From contig NZ_CP030287.1 of the NCBI RefSeq assembly GCF_003287935.1, positions 7,572,869-7,636,868 on the forward strand: a stretch of DNA of 64,000 bases. Reading direction: 5' to 3'. Of the stretch, positions 14,809 to 22,628 are shown piece after piece; the stretch's first letter is position 1; each line of letters opens with the position of its first letter. Origin of the DNA: Streptomyces sp. ICC1. GTDB lineage: Bacteria; Actinomycetota; Actinomycetes; Streptomycetales; Streptomycetaceae. Position numbers and translations under genes: made by a program. A model generated the notes under the pieces. The model was not told the DNA's origin. It saw nothing but the letters and a program-made list of their open reading frames with translations, and searched no databases.

Positions 14809-16283
14809 ATGAACTCCACACGCAAGAACGAGCGCTCTTCCCGCAGTCGCACCGGCGTCCCGCTTTCGGCACTGGTTCCGAGCGGGGCAGCCGATTCGGT
14901 TCCTCGACTCGCCGGAGCCGTTCCGCAGGTCCGAGCTGCTCGGGCGGTTCCGGCGTCGGGCCCGCCTCGACTCAGGGCGAGTTCCGCCACCGAAGGCGAT
15001 CACGCCCGCGCTGGCTCCCGTCGAAGCCTTCGCCGATCTCGACATGCCGGGCGCCCTCGGCGCGCAAACGTGAGCGTGCCCTTCCCGATCCAGGGCGCCA
15101 CCCTGCCCAACGCCCCCGCGGGCCGGGACGTCCTGGGCCGCGGCCGCACGGGCTCCGGAAAGACCCTGGCATTCGGCCTCGCGCTGCTGGCCCGTACGGC
15201 CGGCCAGAGCGCCGAGTCGGGGCAGCCGCTCGCGCTGATCCTCGTACCCACCCGTGAACTGGCCCAGCAGGTGACCGATGCCCTCACCCCGTACGCCCGC
15301 TCGGTGAAGCTCCGCCTGACCAACGTCGTCGGCGGCATGCCCATCGGCCGCCAGGCTGGCGCCCTGCGCGGCGGCGCCGAAGTCGTGGTTGCCACCCCCG
15401 GCCCGGCTGAAGGACCTCATCGACCGTGGTGATTGCCGGCTGAACCAGGTCGGGATCACCGTCCTGGACGAGGCCGACCAGATGGCTGACATGGGCTTCA
15501 TGCCTCCGGGTCACCGAGCTCCTCGACCAGGTGCGTCCCGAAGGTCAGCGGATGCTGTTCTCCGCCACCCTGGACCGCAACGTCGACCTGCTGGTGCGCC
15601 GCTATCTGACCGACCCCGTCGTGCACTCCGTCGACCCCTCGCAGGGCGCGGTCACCACGATGGAGCACCACGTCCTGCACGTCCACGGCGCCGACAAGCA
15701 GCGGACGACGACGGAGATCGCCGCCCGCGAAGGCCGCGTGATCATGTTTCTCGACACCAAGCACGCCGTGGACCGCCTCACCCAGGAGCTCCTCAACAGC
15801 GGGGTCCGTGCCGCCGCCGGCCCAGTTCAAGACCGGACACGTCAGCGTCCTGGTCGCCACGAACGTCGCCGCTCGCGGGATCCACGTCGACAACCTCGAC
15901 CTGGTCGTCAACGTGGACCCGCCGACCGACCTGAAGGACTACCTGCACCGCGGCGGCCGTACCGCGCGCGCCGGCGAGTCCGGCAGCGTCGTCACCCTGG
16001 TCACCCCCAACCAGTGCCGCGACATGCCCCGTCTCATGCAGGCCGCCGGGATCGTCGCGCAGACCACCCAGGTCCGCTCCGGCGACGAGGCCCTCAACCG
16101 GATCACGGGCGCCCCCGCAACCTCCGGAATCCCCGTCACCATCACCGCGCCGGTCGTCGAACGCGTCAAGCGCGGTGCGGCCTCCCGCGTCAGGCGGGGG
16201 CCCGTTTCGGCCGCCCAGCGCGCGAGTGTGCGTCAGTCCGCCTTCGATGCGGCGGCCTCAGAACCACGTGATCAGACGACTGA
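14809..16283 (+). pseudogene. DEAD-box RNA helicase, multiply frameshifted
   Basis: Starts MNSTRKNERSSRSRTG at ATG 14809 behind AAGGAAGG. Helicase motifs are clear but scattered over frames: PFPIQ (Q motif), GRGRTGSGKTLAFGLAL (motif I), VPTRELAQQV (Ia), ATPG, VLDEADQMADMGFMP (DEAD variant), FSATLDRN (III), VLVATNVAARGIHVDN and YLHRGGRTARAGESG (V, VI). Single-base changes near 15400 and 15505 shift frame, several more lie in the N-terminal 250 bases, and near 15815 roughly 15 codons between RAA and AQFKTGHV are missing. The protein cannot be functional. Csp plus helicase is a common pair, so this was probably a cold-adaptation gene. Confidence 0.85.
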
Positions 16284-16308
16284 CCCCCGTTTCTGCAGGA
16301 GGCACGTT

Positions 16309-16700
16309 GTGAGGCTGGTCCGGATGCAGCCCCGCTCAGCCAGCGCCGACCCGGCGCCCCCTACGTTGGACGACACCATGGATGCGGCGGGCCCGCAGGT
16401 CGGTGACGACATGACGTTCGAGGTGGCCCTGTCCGTCATGGCGAGTGCCCGCGCGGTTCGTCTGCTGGTCTGTGACGAGGACGGCCTGTGCCCCGGGCTG
16501 GTCACACGAACCCGGGCCCAACTCGCCGCGATCCGCAACGGCAGCGCGTGTACGCGATGTTCTCGGCGATCGCGGGCCGTTCACCTCGCCCATGACCACC
16601 ATGGCCAGGGCGGAACACGCGATGAGCTACCGCCGCCTCGACGCCCTGCCCGTCGTCGGCGAACAAGGCAGCGCTCTGGGCGTCCTCGCCCTTGCCCCGG
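16309..16700 (+). pseudogene. CBS-domain protein, internally deleted
   Basis: GTG 16309 has an ideal AGGAGG 6 bases upstream. The first frame reads TMDAAGPQVGDDMTFEVALS, VMASARAVRLLVCDEDG and GLVTRTRAQLAAIRNGSA, half of a CBS pair. Near 16550 a short deletion shifts the frame; the rest (DVLGDRGPFTSPMTTMARAE, HAMSYRRLDALPVVGEQGS, ALGVLALA) continues in another frame. The native end lies inside the left arm of the 81-bp inverted repeat (16668-16748), and no proper stop is seen. Small adenosyl-ligand-binding CBS proteins of this type are common in Streptomyces. Confidence 0.75.
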
Positions 16701-16748
16701 CGCATGCCGCCACCCGAACACCGAAGAGGGCCCGACCGGCACGGGCCG
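16668..16748 (+). repeat. 81-bp inverted repeat, left arm
   Basis: All 81 bases are the exact reverse complement of 17072-17152. The arm covers the end of the CBS gene (SALGVLALA) and the bases just beyond, so it is the probable source copy. Confidence 0.95.
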
Positions 16749-16962
16749 CTCGGGCCCTTCCGCGTACCCACAGGGAAGCGCGGATGGGTGGGCCGCCCCT
16801 CCCGGGGTGTCGTGGCTACGGTGCGTCCCGGTTCGGCGGCTGTCCGTCTCGGGGGAGGGCGGCGTGCGCTGTGTCCAAGGCCTCGCCCGGATGGTCCGCG
16901 CCTTGTACGCACGACTGGACCGGCTGGTCGGGCCCGTGGCCGGCAGGCCGTAGGGCCCGGGT

Positions 16963-17071
16963 TCAGCGGGGGAGGGTGGCGGTGATCGCTTTGCCCGTGC
17001 CGGTCCGGGCCTGGGCGATGGTGACGTCGTGGGCAAGGCGTTGGATCATGGGCCAGCCGAATCCGCCGGTC
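16963..17071 (-). pseudogene. C-terminal stub of anti-sigma-type ATPase
   Basis: Reading leftward from the edge of the inverted repeat: GFGWPMIQRLAHDVTIAQA and TGTGKAITATLPR, then TGA at 16963. This is the end of an RsbW-like GHKL domain (G2 box and last strand). Everything upstream is replaced by the inverted-repeat arm, so the gene is truncated exactly at the duplication boundary. Confidence 0.7.
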
Positions 17072-17152
17072 CGGCCCGTGCCGGTCGGGCCCTCTTCGGT
17101 GTTCGGGTGGCGGCATGCGCCGGGGCAAGGGCGAGGACGCCCAGAGCGCTGC
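17072..17152 (-). repeat. 81-bp inverted repeat, right arm
   Basis: Exact reverse complement of 16668-16748, 323 bases away. Here the CBS gene end stands directly upstream of the ATPase stub on the minus strand, so this arm is the transposed or inverted copy. Between the arms (16749-16962) I see no gene. Confidence 0.95.
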
Positions 17153-17250
17153 GTGCGGGGTGGTGGGTGCGCTCATGACAGCTACTCTCGCCCGCCCGAC
17201 CTCGTAGGACAAGCGAGAGTTCTTGGGCGTCTCGCCGTAGCATTGCTTAT

Positions 17251-18174
17251 ATGTTGAACCTGGAGCGCCTGCGCACCCTCGACGCCCTCGCCCGCCACGG
17301 CTCCGTCAGCGGCGCCGCGGACGGCCTCCACGTCACCACCTCCGCCGTGTCCCAGCAGATGGCGAAACTGGAGCGCGAGGTCGGCCAGCCGCTGCTGGCC
17401 AAGAACGGGCGCGGGGTCCGGCTCACCGACGCCGGCCGGCTGCTGGCCGACCACGCGGCCCGGATCATCTCCCAGGTGGAGCTGGCCCAGGCCGACGTGG
17501 AGGCCCGGCGCGGCTGCGCGGTCGGCGAACTGCGCATCGGCGCCTTCCCGACCGCCATGCGGGGGCTGCTGCCGCGGACCCTGGCCGCGCTGCGCACGGA
17601 CCACCCCGAACTGCGGCCCCGCGTACGGGAACAGGAGCCGGAGGAGAGCCTGGCCGCCGTGGTGCGGGGCGACCTCGACCTCGCCCTGGCCATCGACTGG
17701 CACAACAAGAGGATGCCGGTGCCCGCGGAGCTCGCCCGGCTGCACCTCCTGGACGACTCCGTGGACATCGCGGTGCCCGCCGGGCACCGGCTGGCCGGGC
17801 GCACCGGGATCTCCCTCTCCGAGTTCGGCGACGACGACTGGATCTCGTGGAACGAGGGGCAGTTCTGCCACGAGTGGCTCGTGTACACCCTGCGCGGCAC
17901 CGGCATCGAGCCCCGGATCGCCCACATCGCCGAGGAGCACCACACCCAACTGGCCTTCGTCGAGGCCGGACTGGGCGTCTGTGTGGCCCCGAGGCTGGGG
18001 CGCGGGCCGGTGCCGCCCGGTGTCCGGCTGCTGCCGGTGTGCGACAGCGTCCGCCGCCACGTGTACGTCGTCTGGCGGGCCGACGCCGGGCGGCGGCCCT
18101 CGATCCGGGCCGCCGTCGAGGCCCTGCGGCGGACGGCGTCCGACGGCGTCGGGCAGCAGGGGGCCGCAGACTAG
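17251..18174 (+). CDS. LysR-family transcriptional regulator
   Basis: 307 residues, ATG 17251. N-terminal winged helix: LERLRTLDALARHGSVSGAA, TTSAVSQQMAKLEREVGQPL; then the periplasmic-binding-like effector domain (VGELRIGAFPTAMRGLLPR, DLDLALAIDW, FVEAGLGVCVAPRLG). Target and effector are unknown; LysR proteins usually regulate a divergent gene, but none is divergent here. Its TAG stop (18172-18174) lies inside the CTAG duplicated on either side of mobile element A1, so the element inserted right at the end of the gene without altering the protein. Confidence 0.9.
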   Translation: MLNLERLRTLDALARHGSVSGAADGLHVTTSAVSQQMAKLEREVGQPLLAKNGRGVRLTDAGRLLADHAARIISQVELAQADVEARRGCAVGELRIGAFPTAMRGLLPRTLAALRTDHPELRPRVREQEPEESLAAVVRGDLDLALAIDWHNKRMPVPAELARLHLLDDSVDIAVPAGHRLAGRTGISLSEFGDDDWISWNEGQFCHEWLVYTLRGTGIEPRIAHIAEEHHTQLAFVEAGLGVCVAPRLGRGPVPPGVRLLPVCDSVRRHVYVVWRADAGRRPSIRAAVEALRRTASDGVGQQGAAD

Positions 18175-18335
18175 GCCGTCTCTTTCGGATCTTGCCGGGC
18201 CCGCGGCGCCTGGCACCGCGCCTGGCCGCGTTGTCGGGACGCCCGAGTACGTCCAGTACACGCAGCGCCCCTCCGCCTTGCCATGCACGGCACCAGGCGC
18301 CGCGGGCTCGGCCGACAAGATCCGAAAGAGACGGC
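18175..18335. mobile_element. MITE-like palindromic element type A, copy A1
   Basis: 161 bp, no ORF. The ends GCCGTCTCTTTCGGATCTTG are exact inverted repeats and the inner arms are also nearly palindromic up to a core with GTTGTCGGGACGCCCGAGTA and GTACGTCCAGTAC. It is flanked by CTAG at 18171-18174 and 18336-18339, a 4-bp target duplication. Copy A2 at 52867-53027 is the same length in inverted orientation. Having no transposase it must be mobilised in trans by an IS with matching ends. As a long hairpin between convergent genes it should act as a terminator on both strands. Confidence 0.9.
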
Positions 18336-18809
18336 CTAGATCTTGCGGAAGTCCCAGGACACGATCGACTCCGGGGTCAGCCGGATCCAGGCGTGCCGGC
18401 CGTCGTGCGGCATCTCCGGGATGCCGAAGTTCTTGACCGGGAAGATCCGCTCCGGCTCCGCCAGCTCCTCGCACGGCTCGCCCGTCCGCGGGGCCTCGCC
18501 GACGAAGACGGCGCTGCCGGACAGTTCCACCCCGCGCAGCTCGTCGTAGGCCTCGCCCGAGTCCACGACCACCGATATCCGGGGGTCCTTGCGCAGCTCG
18601 GACCAGCGCCGGCTGCGGGTGATCGAGTACAGCCACAGCGAGGTGCCGTCCCAGGCGAACCAGAGCGCGCCCACGTGCGGGCGCCCGTCGGGGGAGACCG
18701 TGGCCACCCGGCAGGTGCGCTGCTCGCGCAGGAAGAGGTCCACTTCCCCGTCGGTCATCATGATGCGGCGGCCCCGCCGCTGCCCCTTGTCCACGCCCGT
18801 CTCGTCCAT
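18336..18809 (-). CDS. Pyridoxamine-phosphate-oxidase-fold flavin/F420 protein
   Basis: 157 residues from ATG 18809. Split-barrel PPOx fold: MTDGEVDLFLREQRTCRVAT, VSPDGRPHVGALWFAWDG, LYSITRSRRWSELRKDPRI, VVDSGEAYDELRGVELSGSA, with a conserved C-terminal RHAWIRLTPESIVSWDFRKI. Such actinobacterial proteins bind FMN or F420 and act as reductases or oxidases; substrate unknown. Its TAG stop (complement of 18336-18338) lies in the right-hand CTAG flank of element A1. Its neighbour LysR converges on it, so before insertion the two stop codons overlapped in a single CTAG. Confidence 0.8.
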   Translation of the reverse strand: MDETGVDKGQRRGRRIMMTDGEVDLFLREQRTCRVATVSPDGRPHVGALWFAWDGTSLWLYSITRSRRWSELRKDPRISVVVDSGEAYDELRGVELSGSAVFVGEAPRTGEPCEELAEPERIFPVKNFGIPEMPHDGRHAWIRLTPESIVSWDFRKI

Positions 18810-18885
18810 CCGACCCGCACCCCTTCACATCTGACTGTGTGTCAGGAATCATGCGTGCTCTTCCGTCACCACGCCAGGGGGAGCC

Positions 18886-19500
18886 ATGGCCGATCTCGAT
18901 CCCGCCACCACCGCACTGCTCACCGTCGAGTGCCAGAGCGGTGTCGTCGGCGAGGAGAGCGCCCTGCCCGAGCTCGCGAAGGAGGCCAGGGACTCCGGAA
19001 TGCTGGACCGGGTCGCCGCGCTGGTCGAGGCCGCGCGCGGGGCCGGCGTACAGGTGCTGCACGCGGTCGCCGAACGGCGGCCGGACGGGCTCGGGGCCAA
19101 CACCAACGCGCGGCTGTTCCGCGCCGCCGGGAGACTGCCGGTGCGCCAACTGACCGGCAGCCCGGCCGTCGAGGTCGCCGCCCCCATCACCGTCGCCGAA
19201 GAGGACCTGGTGGTGCGCCGGCTGCACGGGCTCTCCCCGATGGCCGGAACCGACCTGGACGCCCTGCTGCGCAACCTCGGCATCCGCACCCTCGTCGTCA
19301 CCGGCGTCTCCTCGAACATCGCGATCCCGAACACCGTCTTCGACGCCGTGAACCTCGGCTACGACGTCGTGGTCCCCTCCGACGCCATCGCCGGGGTGCC
19401 CGCCGCCTGCACCGCCGAGGTGATCCGCAACTCCCTCTCCCTGGTCGCGGCCATCACCACGGCCGAAGCGCTCATTACCCAGTGGGCTCCCGCGCACTGA
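18886..19500 (+). CDS. Isochorismatase-fold protein lacking the catalytic triad
   Basis: 204 residues; ATG 18886 with GGGGGAG upstream. The alpha/beta isochorismatase fold is clear (TTALLTVECQSGVVGEESAL, DLVVRRLHGLSPMAGTDLDA, LRNLGIRTLVVTGVSSNIAI, VNLGYDVVVPSDAIAGVPA). In active nicotinamidase/isochorismatase members the first strand ends in Asp, a Lys precedes the SxF/T segment, and Cys follows the TGV(x)TN(x) turn. Here these positions read Glu, Arg and Ala. It is therefore probably a non-hydrolytic relative or has different chemistry. It opens a run of three same-strand genes with the HipA-like kinase and DUF3037. Confidence 0.8.
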   Translation: MADLDPATTALLTVECQSGVVGEESALPELAKEARDSGMLDRVAALVEAARGAGVQVLHAVAERRPDGLGANTNARLFRAAGRLPVRQLTGSPAVEVAAPITVAEEDLVVRRLHGLSPMAGTDLDALLRNLGIRTLVVTGVSSNIAIPNTVFDAVNLGYDVVVPSDAIAGVPAACTAEVIRNSLSLVAAITTAEALITQWAPAH

Positions 19501-19518
19501 CCCCCGTAACCTGGGCGG

Positions 19519-20355
19519 ATGCTGTCCGAAGTGATCGCGACCCGCTACGTCACGCCCTTGCGTGAGGGCGGCTCGCTCCCGGGGCTCGTCGAGGCCGACG
19601 ACCTCGGGACCTACGTCATGAAATTCACCGGAGCCGGCCAGGGCCGCAAGACCCTGGTCGCCGAAGTCATCTGCGGCCGGCTGGCCCAGCGGCTGGGCCT
19701 GCGCGTCCCGCGGCTGGTGCAGATGCAGCTCGACCCCGTCATCGGGCTCGGCGAGCCCGACCAGGAGGTCCAGGAGCTGCTCAAGGCCAGCGGCGGGCTG
19801 AACCTCGGGATGGACTACCTCCCCGGCTCGATCGGCTTCGACCCCCTCGCGTACCAGGTGGACCCCGCGGAGGCGGGGCGCGTGGTCTGGTTCGACGCCC
19901 TGATCAACAACGTCGACCGGTCCTGGCGCAACCCGAACATGCTGGTCTGGCACGGGGACGCGTGGCTCATCGACCACGGCGCCACCATGATCTGGCACCA
20001 CAACTGGCCCACCGCCGCGAGCGCCGCCGCCAAGCCGTACAACGCCTCGGACCACGTCCTGGCCCCGTTCGGCCCGGACATCGCCGCGGCGGCGGCCGAG
20101 CTGGCGCCGCTGGTGACCGAGGAACTGCTCACCGAGGTCGCGGCCGACGTGCCCGACGAGTGGCTCGTCGACGAGCCCGGCTTCGACTCCACCGACGCGC
20201 TGCGCCGCGCCTATGTGGAGGCCCTGCTGCCGCGCGCGGCCACGATCCACGAGAGGATCACGACGGAGGCCGAGGTGAAGGTCCGGACGGGTCCGCCCGG
20301 CTGGCTCGCCGACCGCCTCGACCCCCGGCCCCGGAAGAAGAGCGACAGCGAGTGA
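19519..20355 (+). CDS. HipA-like kinase-fold protein
   Basis: 278 residues, ATG 19519. VMKFTGAGQGRKTLVAEVIC (nucleotide-binding strand and Lys), LGLRVPRLVQMQL, then the catalytic and metal region FDALINNVDRSWRNPNMLV and WLIDHGATMIWHHNW correspond to the DxxxxNxDR..N and DxG motifs of HipA kinases. It lacks the HipA N-terminal subdomain and no HipB antitoxin gene is adjacent. Its GTGA overlap with the DUF3037 gene is a recurrent arrangement, so the two probably work together. Whether it phosphorylates a tRNA synthetase as HipA does is unknown. Confidence 0.8.
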   Translation: MLSEVIATRYVTPLREGGSLPGLVEADDLGTYVMKFTGAGQGRKTLVAEVICGRLAQRLGLRVPRLVQMQLDPVIGLGEPDQEVQELLKASGGLNLGMDYLPGSIGFDPLAYQVDPAEAGRVVWFDALINNVDRSWRNPNMLVWHGDAWLIDHGATMIWHHNWPTAASAAAKPYNASDHVLAPFGPDIAAAAAELAPLVTEELLTEVAADVPDEWLVDEPGFDSTDALRRAYVEALLPRAATIHERITTEAEVKVRTGPPGWLADRLDPRPRKKSDSE

Positions 20356-20735
20356 CCAAGCGGGACGTGTTCGAGTACGCGCTGGTGCGTGTGGTGCCCC
20401 GGATGGAGCGCGGCGAGTGCTTCAACGCCGGCGTGATCGTCTACTGCCGGGCGCATTCGTACGTCGCCGCGCGCATCCACCTCGACGAGGCCAAGCTCCT
20501 CGCCCTGGACCCGCAGGCGGACGTGGCCGGGGTGCGGGCCGCCCTGCGCGGGGTCGAGGGAGTGTGCGGCGGGGGAGAGCGGGCGGGCCAGGCGGCCGGC
20601 GACGACGCGGGTCGGCGCTTCCGGTGGCTGATCGCACCGCGCAGCACGGTCGTGCAGCCCGGTCCGGTGCACACCGGACTGACGGCCGACCCCGCGGCCG
20701 AGGTGGAGCGGCTGCTGGACCTCCTCGTGCGCTGA
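20352..20735 (+). CDS. DUF3037 protein
   Basis: 127 residues; GTG 20352 overlaps the HipA-like stop. KRDVFEYALVRVVPRMERGE, CFNAGVIVYCRAHSYVAARI and RFRWLIAPRSTVVQPGPVHT are typical of DUF3037, a small family repeatedly found directly after HipA-like proteins. Function unknown; partner or regulator of the kinase-fold protein is the obvious inference. A short CGGCCAAG repeat follows the stop. Confidence 0.85.
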   Translation: MTKRDVFEYALVRVVPRMERGECFNAGVIVYCRAHSYVAARIHLDEAKLLALDPQADVAGVRAALRGVEGVCGGGERAGQAAGDDAGRRFRWLIAPRSTVVQPGPVHTGLTADPAAEVERLLDLLVR

Positions 20736-20811
20736 GCGGCCAAGCGGCCAAGCGGCCGAGCGTCTGAGTGGCTGAGCGGTGGCGGCTTCGGAGCCCTGGA
20801 ACCTGGTGGCG

Positions 20812-20840
20812 TTGACACCGGGTGCCAGGGCTCCTAGCGT
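20812..20840 (+). promoter_or_regulatory. Promoter of fabG operon
   Basis: TTGACA (20812) and TAGCGT (20835) with a 17-base spacer, a consensus-like HrdB promoter 72 bases before the fabG start. Confidence 0.65.
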
Positions 20841-20854
20841 CTGTCCAGCTGAAG

Positions 20855-20874
20855 CTACTAAGCGGTTGCTCACC
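20855..20874 (+). promoter_or_regulatory. Possible TetR-type operator in fabG leader
   Basis: CTACTAAGCGGTTGCTCACC has an imperfect inverted repeat (TAAGC..TTGCTCA) like the CTAAGCnnTTGCTTAG operators seen before acyl-CoA-metabolism genes in actinobacteria. It lies just downstream of the -10 element, a repressor position. Confidence 0.3.
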
Positions 20875-20911
20875 CCTGAGGGGCCGCTTTCCTAGGGCGA
20901 GGAGATCCAGC

Positions 20912-21673
20912 ATGTCCACCACCGAGCAGCGCGTCGCGATCGTGACCGGGGCGGCCCGGGGCATCGGCGCGGCCACCGCCGTACGCCTGGCCGCCGAGGG
21001 CCGGGCGGTCGCCGTACTCGACCTGGACGAGGCGGCCTGCAAGGACACCGTGGAGACGATCACGGCGGCCGGCGGCAAGGCCGTGGCGATCGGCTGCGAC
21101 GTCTCGGACGCCGCACAGGTGGAGGCGGCCGTCGAGCGCGTCGCGAGCCTGCTCGGCGCCCCGACCGTCCTGGTCAACAACGCGGGCGTGCTCCGGGACA
21201 ACCTCCTCTTCAAGATGAGCGAGAACGACTGGGACACCGTCATGAACGTGCACCTGCGCGGCGCGTTCCTGATGTCGAAGGCCTGTCAGAAGCACATGGT
21301 CGAGGCCAAGTTCGGCCGCATCGTGAACCTCTCCAGCAGCTCCGCGCTGGGCAACCGCGGCCAGGCCAACTACTCGGCGGCCAAGGCTGGCCTGCAGGGC
21401 CTCACCAAGACGCTGGCCATCGAGCTGGGCAAGTTCGGCGTCACCGCGAACGCGGTCGCCCCCGGTTTCATCGTCACCGAGATGACCGCCCAGACGGCCG
21501 CTCGCGTGGGCATGGGCTTCGAGGACTTCCAGGCCGCGGCCGCCACCCAGATCCCGGTGCAGCGGGTCGGCCGCCCCGACGACGTGGCCAACGCCATCGC
21601 GTTCTTCACGGGCGAGTCCGCGGGCTTCGTATCCGGCCAGGTCATGTACGTGGCCGGCGGCCCGCTCAACTGA
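20912..21673 (+). CDS. fabG: 3-oxoacyl-ACP reductase family SDR (FabG)
   Basis: 253 residues, ATG 20912 after GAGGAG. Classical SDR: cofactor motif TGAARGIGAA, NNAGV, catalytic Ser in VNLSSSSALG, YSAAK, and PGFIVTEMT. RVGRPDDVANAIAFFTGESA and the C-terminal VSGQVMYVAGGP match FabG-type 3-oxoacyl-ACP/CoA reductases. Together with the SDR 20 bases downstream it forms a two-gene operon behind the promoter at 20812. It is probably an accessory FabG acting on acyl-CoA or a specialised acyl chain rather than the housekeeping enzyme, which normally sits with fab genes. Confidence 0.88.
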   Translation: MSTTEQRVAIVTGAARGIGAATAVRLAAEGRAVAVLDLDEAACKDTVETITAAGGKAVAIGCDVSDAAQVEAAVERVASLLGAPTVLVNNAGVLRDNLLFKMSENDWDTVMNVHLRGAFLMSKACQKHMVEAKFGRIVNLSSSSALGNRGQANYSAAKAGLQGLTKTLAIELGKFGVTANAVAPGFIVTEMTAQTAARVGMGFEDFQAAAATQIPVQRVGRPDDVANAIAFFTGESAGFVSGQVMYVAGGPLN

Positions 21674-21693
21674 CGAGAGGCAGGACGCACGAC

Positions 21694-22476
21694 ATGACCG
21701 ACAAGGCGTACGAGGACACGCGCGGCGGCGCGGACAGCGGCAAGGTCGCGCTGATCACCGGGGCGAGCCGGGGCATCGGCTACGGCATCGCCGAGGCGCT
21801 GGTGGCGCGCGGCGACCGGCTCTGCATCACCGGGCGCAACGAGGAGGCCCTCAAGGAGGCCGTGGAGCGGCTCGGGGCGGACCGGGTGATCGGGGTCGCG
21901 GGCAAGGCGCACGACGAGGCCCACCAGGCCGTCGCCGTGGAGCGGACGATGGAGGCCTTCGGCCGCGTCGACTTCCTGATCAACAACGCGGGCACCAATC
22001 CGGTCTTCGGGCCGATCGCGGACCTGGACCTCGGGGTCGCCCGCAAGGTCTTCGAGACCAACGTCATCTCCGCGCTCGGCTTCGCCCAGCGCACCTGGCA
22101 CGCCTGGCAGAAGGAGAACGGCGGGGCGATCGTGAACATCGCCTCGATCGCCGGCGTCTCGGCCTCGCCCTTCATCGGGGCGTACGGGATGAGCAAGGCG
22201 GCGATGGTCAACCTGACCCTCCAGCTCGCCCACGAGATGGCGCCGGGCGTCCGGGTCAACGCGATCGCGCCCGCCGTGGTCAAGACGAAGTTCGCGGCCG
22301 CGCTCTACGAGGGCCGGGAGCAGGAAGCCGCGGCGGCTTATCCGCTGGGCCGGCTCGGCCTCCCGCAGGACATCGGAGGGGCGGCGGCCTTTCTCACATC
22401 TGCACAAGCGGAATGGATCACCGGGCAAACTCTCGTGGTCGACGGGGGAATGTTCCTCAATGCCGGAGTCCACTGA
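21694..22476 (+). CDS. SDR-family oxidoreductase
   Basis: 260 residues, ATG 21694, second gene of the fabG operon. TGASRGIGYGIA (NADP motif), NNAGTNPVFGP, catalytic Ser in VNIASIAGVSAS and YGMSK, then AITGQ-type end WITGQTLVVDGGMFLNAGVH. Substrate unknown; the pairing of two SDR genes suggests successive reductions or one reductase and one dehydrogenase on related substrates. A hairpin terminator follows at 22489. Confidence 0.88.
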   Translation: MTDKAYEDTRGGADSGKVALITGASRGIGYGIAEALVARGDRLCITGRNEEALKEAVERLGADRVIGVAGKAHDEAHQAVAVERTMEAFGRVDFLINNAGTNPVFGPIADLDLGVARKVFETNVISALGFAQRTWHAWQKENGGAIVNIASIAGVSASPFIGAYGMSKAAMVNLTLQLAHEMAPGVRVNAIAPAVVKTKFAAALYEGREQEAAAAYPLGRLGLPQDIGGAAAFLTSAQAEWITGQTLVVDGGMFLNAGVH

Positions 22477-22488
22477 CCGATAATCGGA

Positions 22489-22519
22489 CGCATTTGCCTC
22501 CCGAGAGGGGGCAAATGCG
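22489..22519 (+). terminator. Terminator of fabG-SDR operon
   Basis: CGCATTTGCC and GGCAAATGCG form a perfect 10-bp stem with an 11-base loop, 13 bases after the SDR stop. Confidence 0.75.
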
Positions 22520-22628
22520 TACCGAATATGCACGTATTCGGTCAAGTGCCGCACGAAACCTGCCCATTGGATTTGTGATGCACTGCGGTAGGGTCTGCCG
22601 CACCCCTGGCTGATCGAGGAGCGTGCAC

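Noticed and set aside
16864..16953. Small ORF between the 81-bp repeat arms
   Set aside because: 29 codons, no ribosome site, no recognisable family.
17182..20250. 1022-codon open frame on the minus strand
   Set aside because: Antisense shadow of LysR, the isochorismatase-like and HipA-like genes; Gly/Val/Asp-rich composition without domains, and it crosses mobile element A1.
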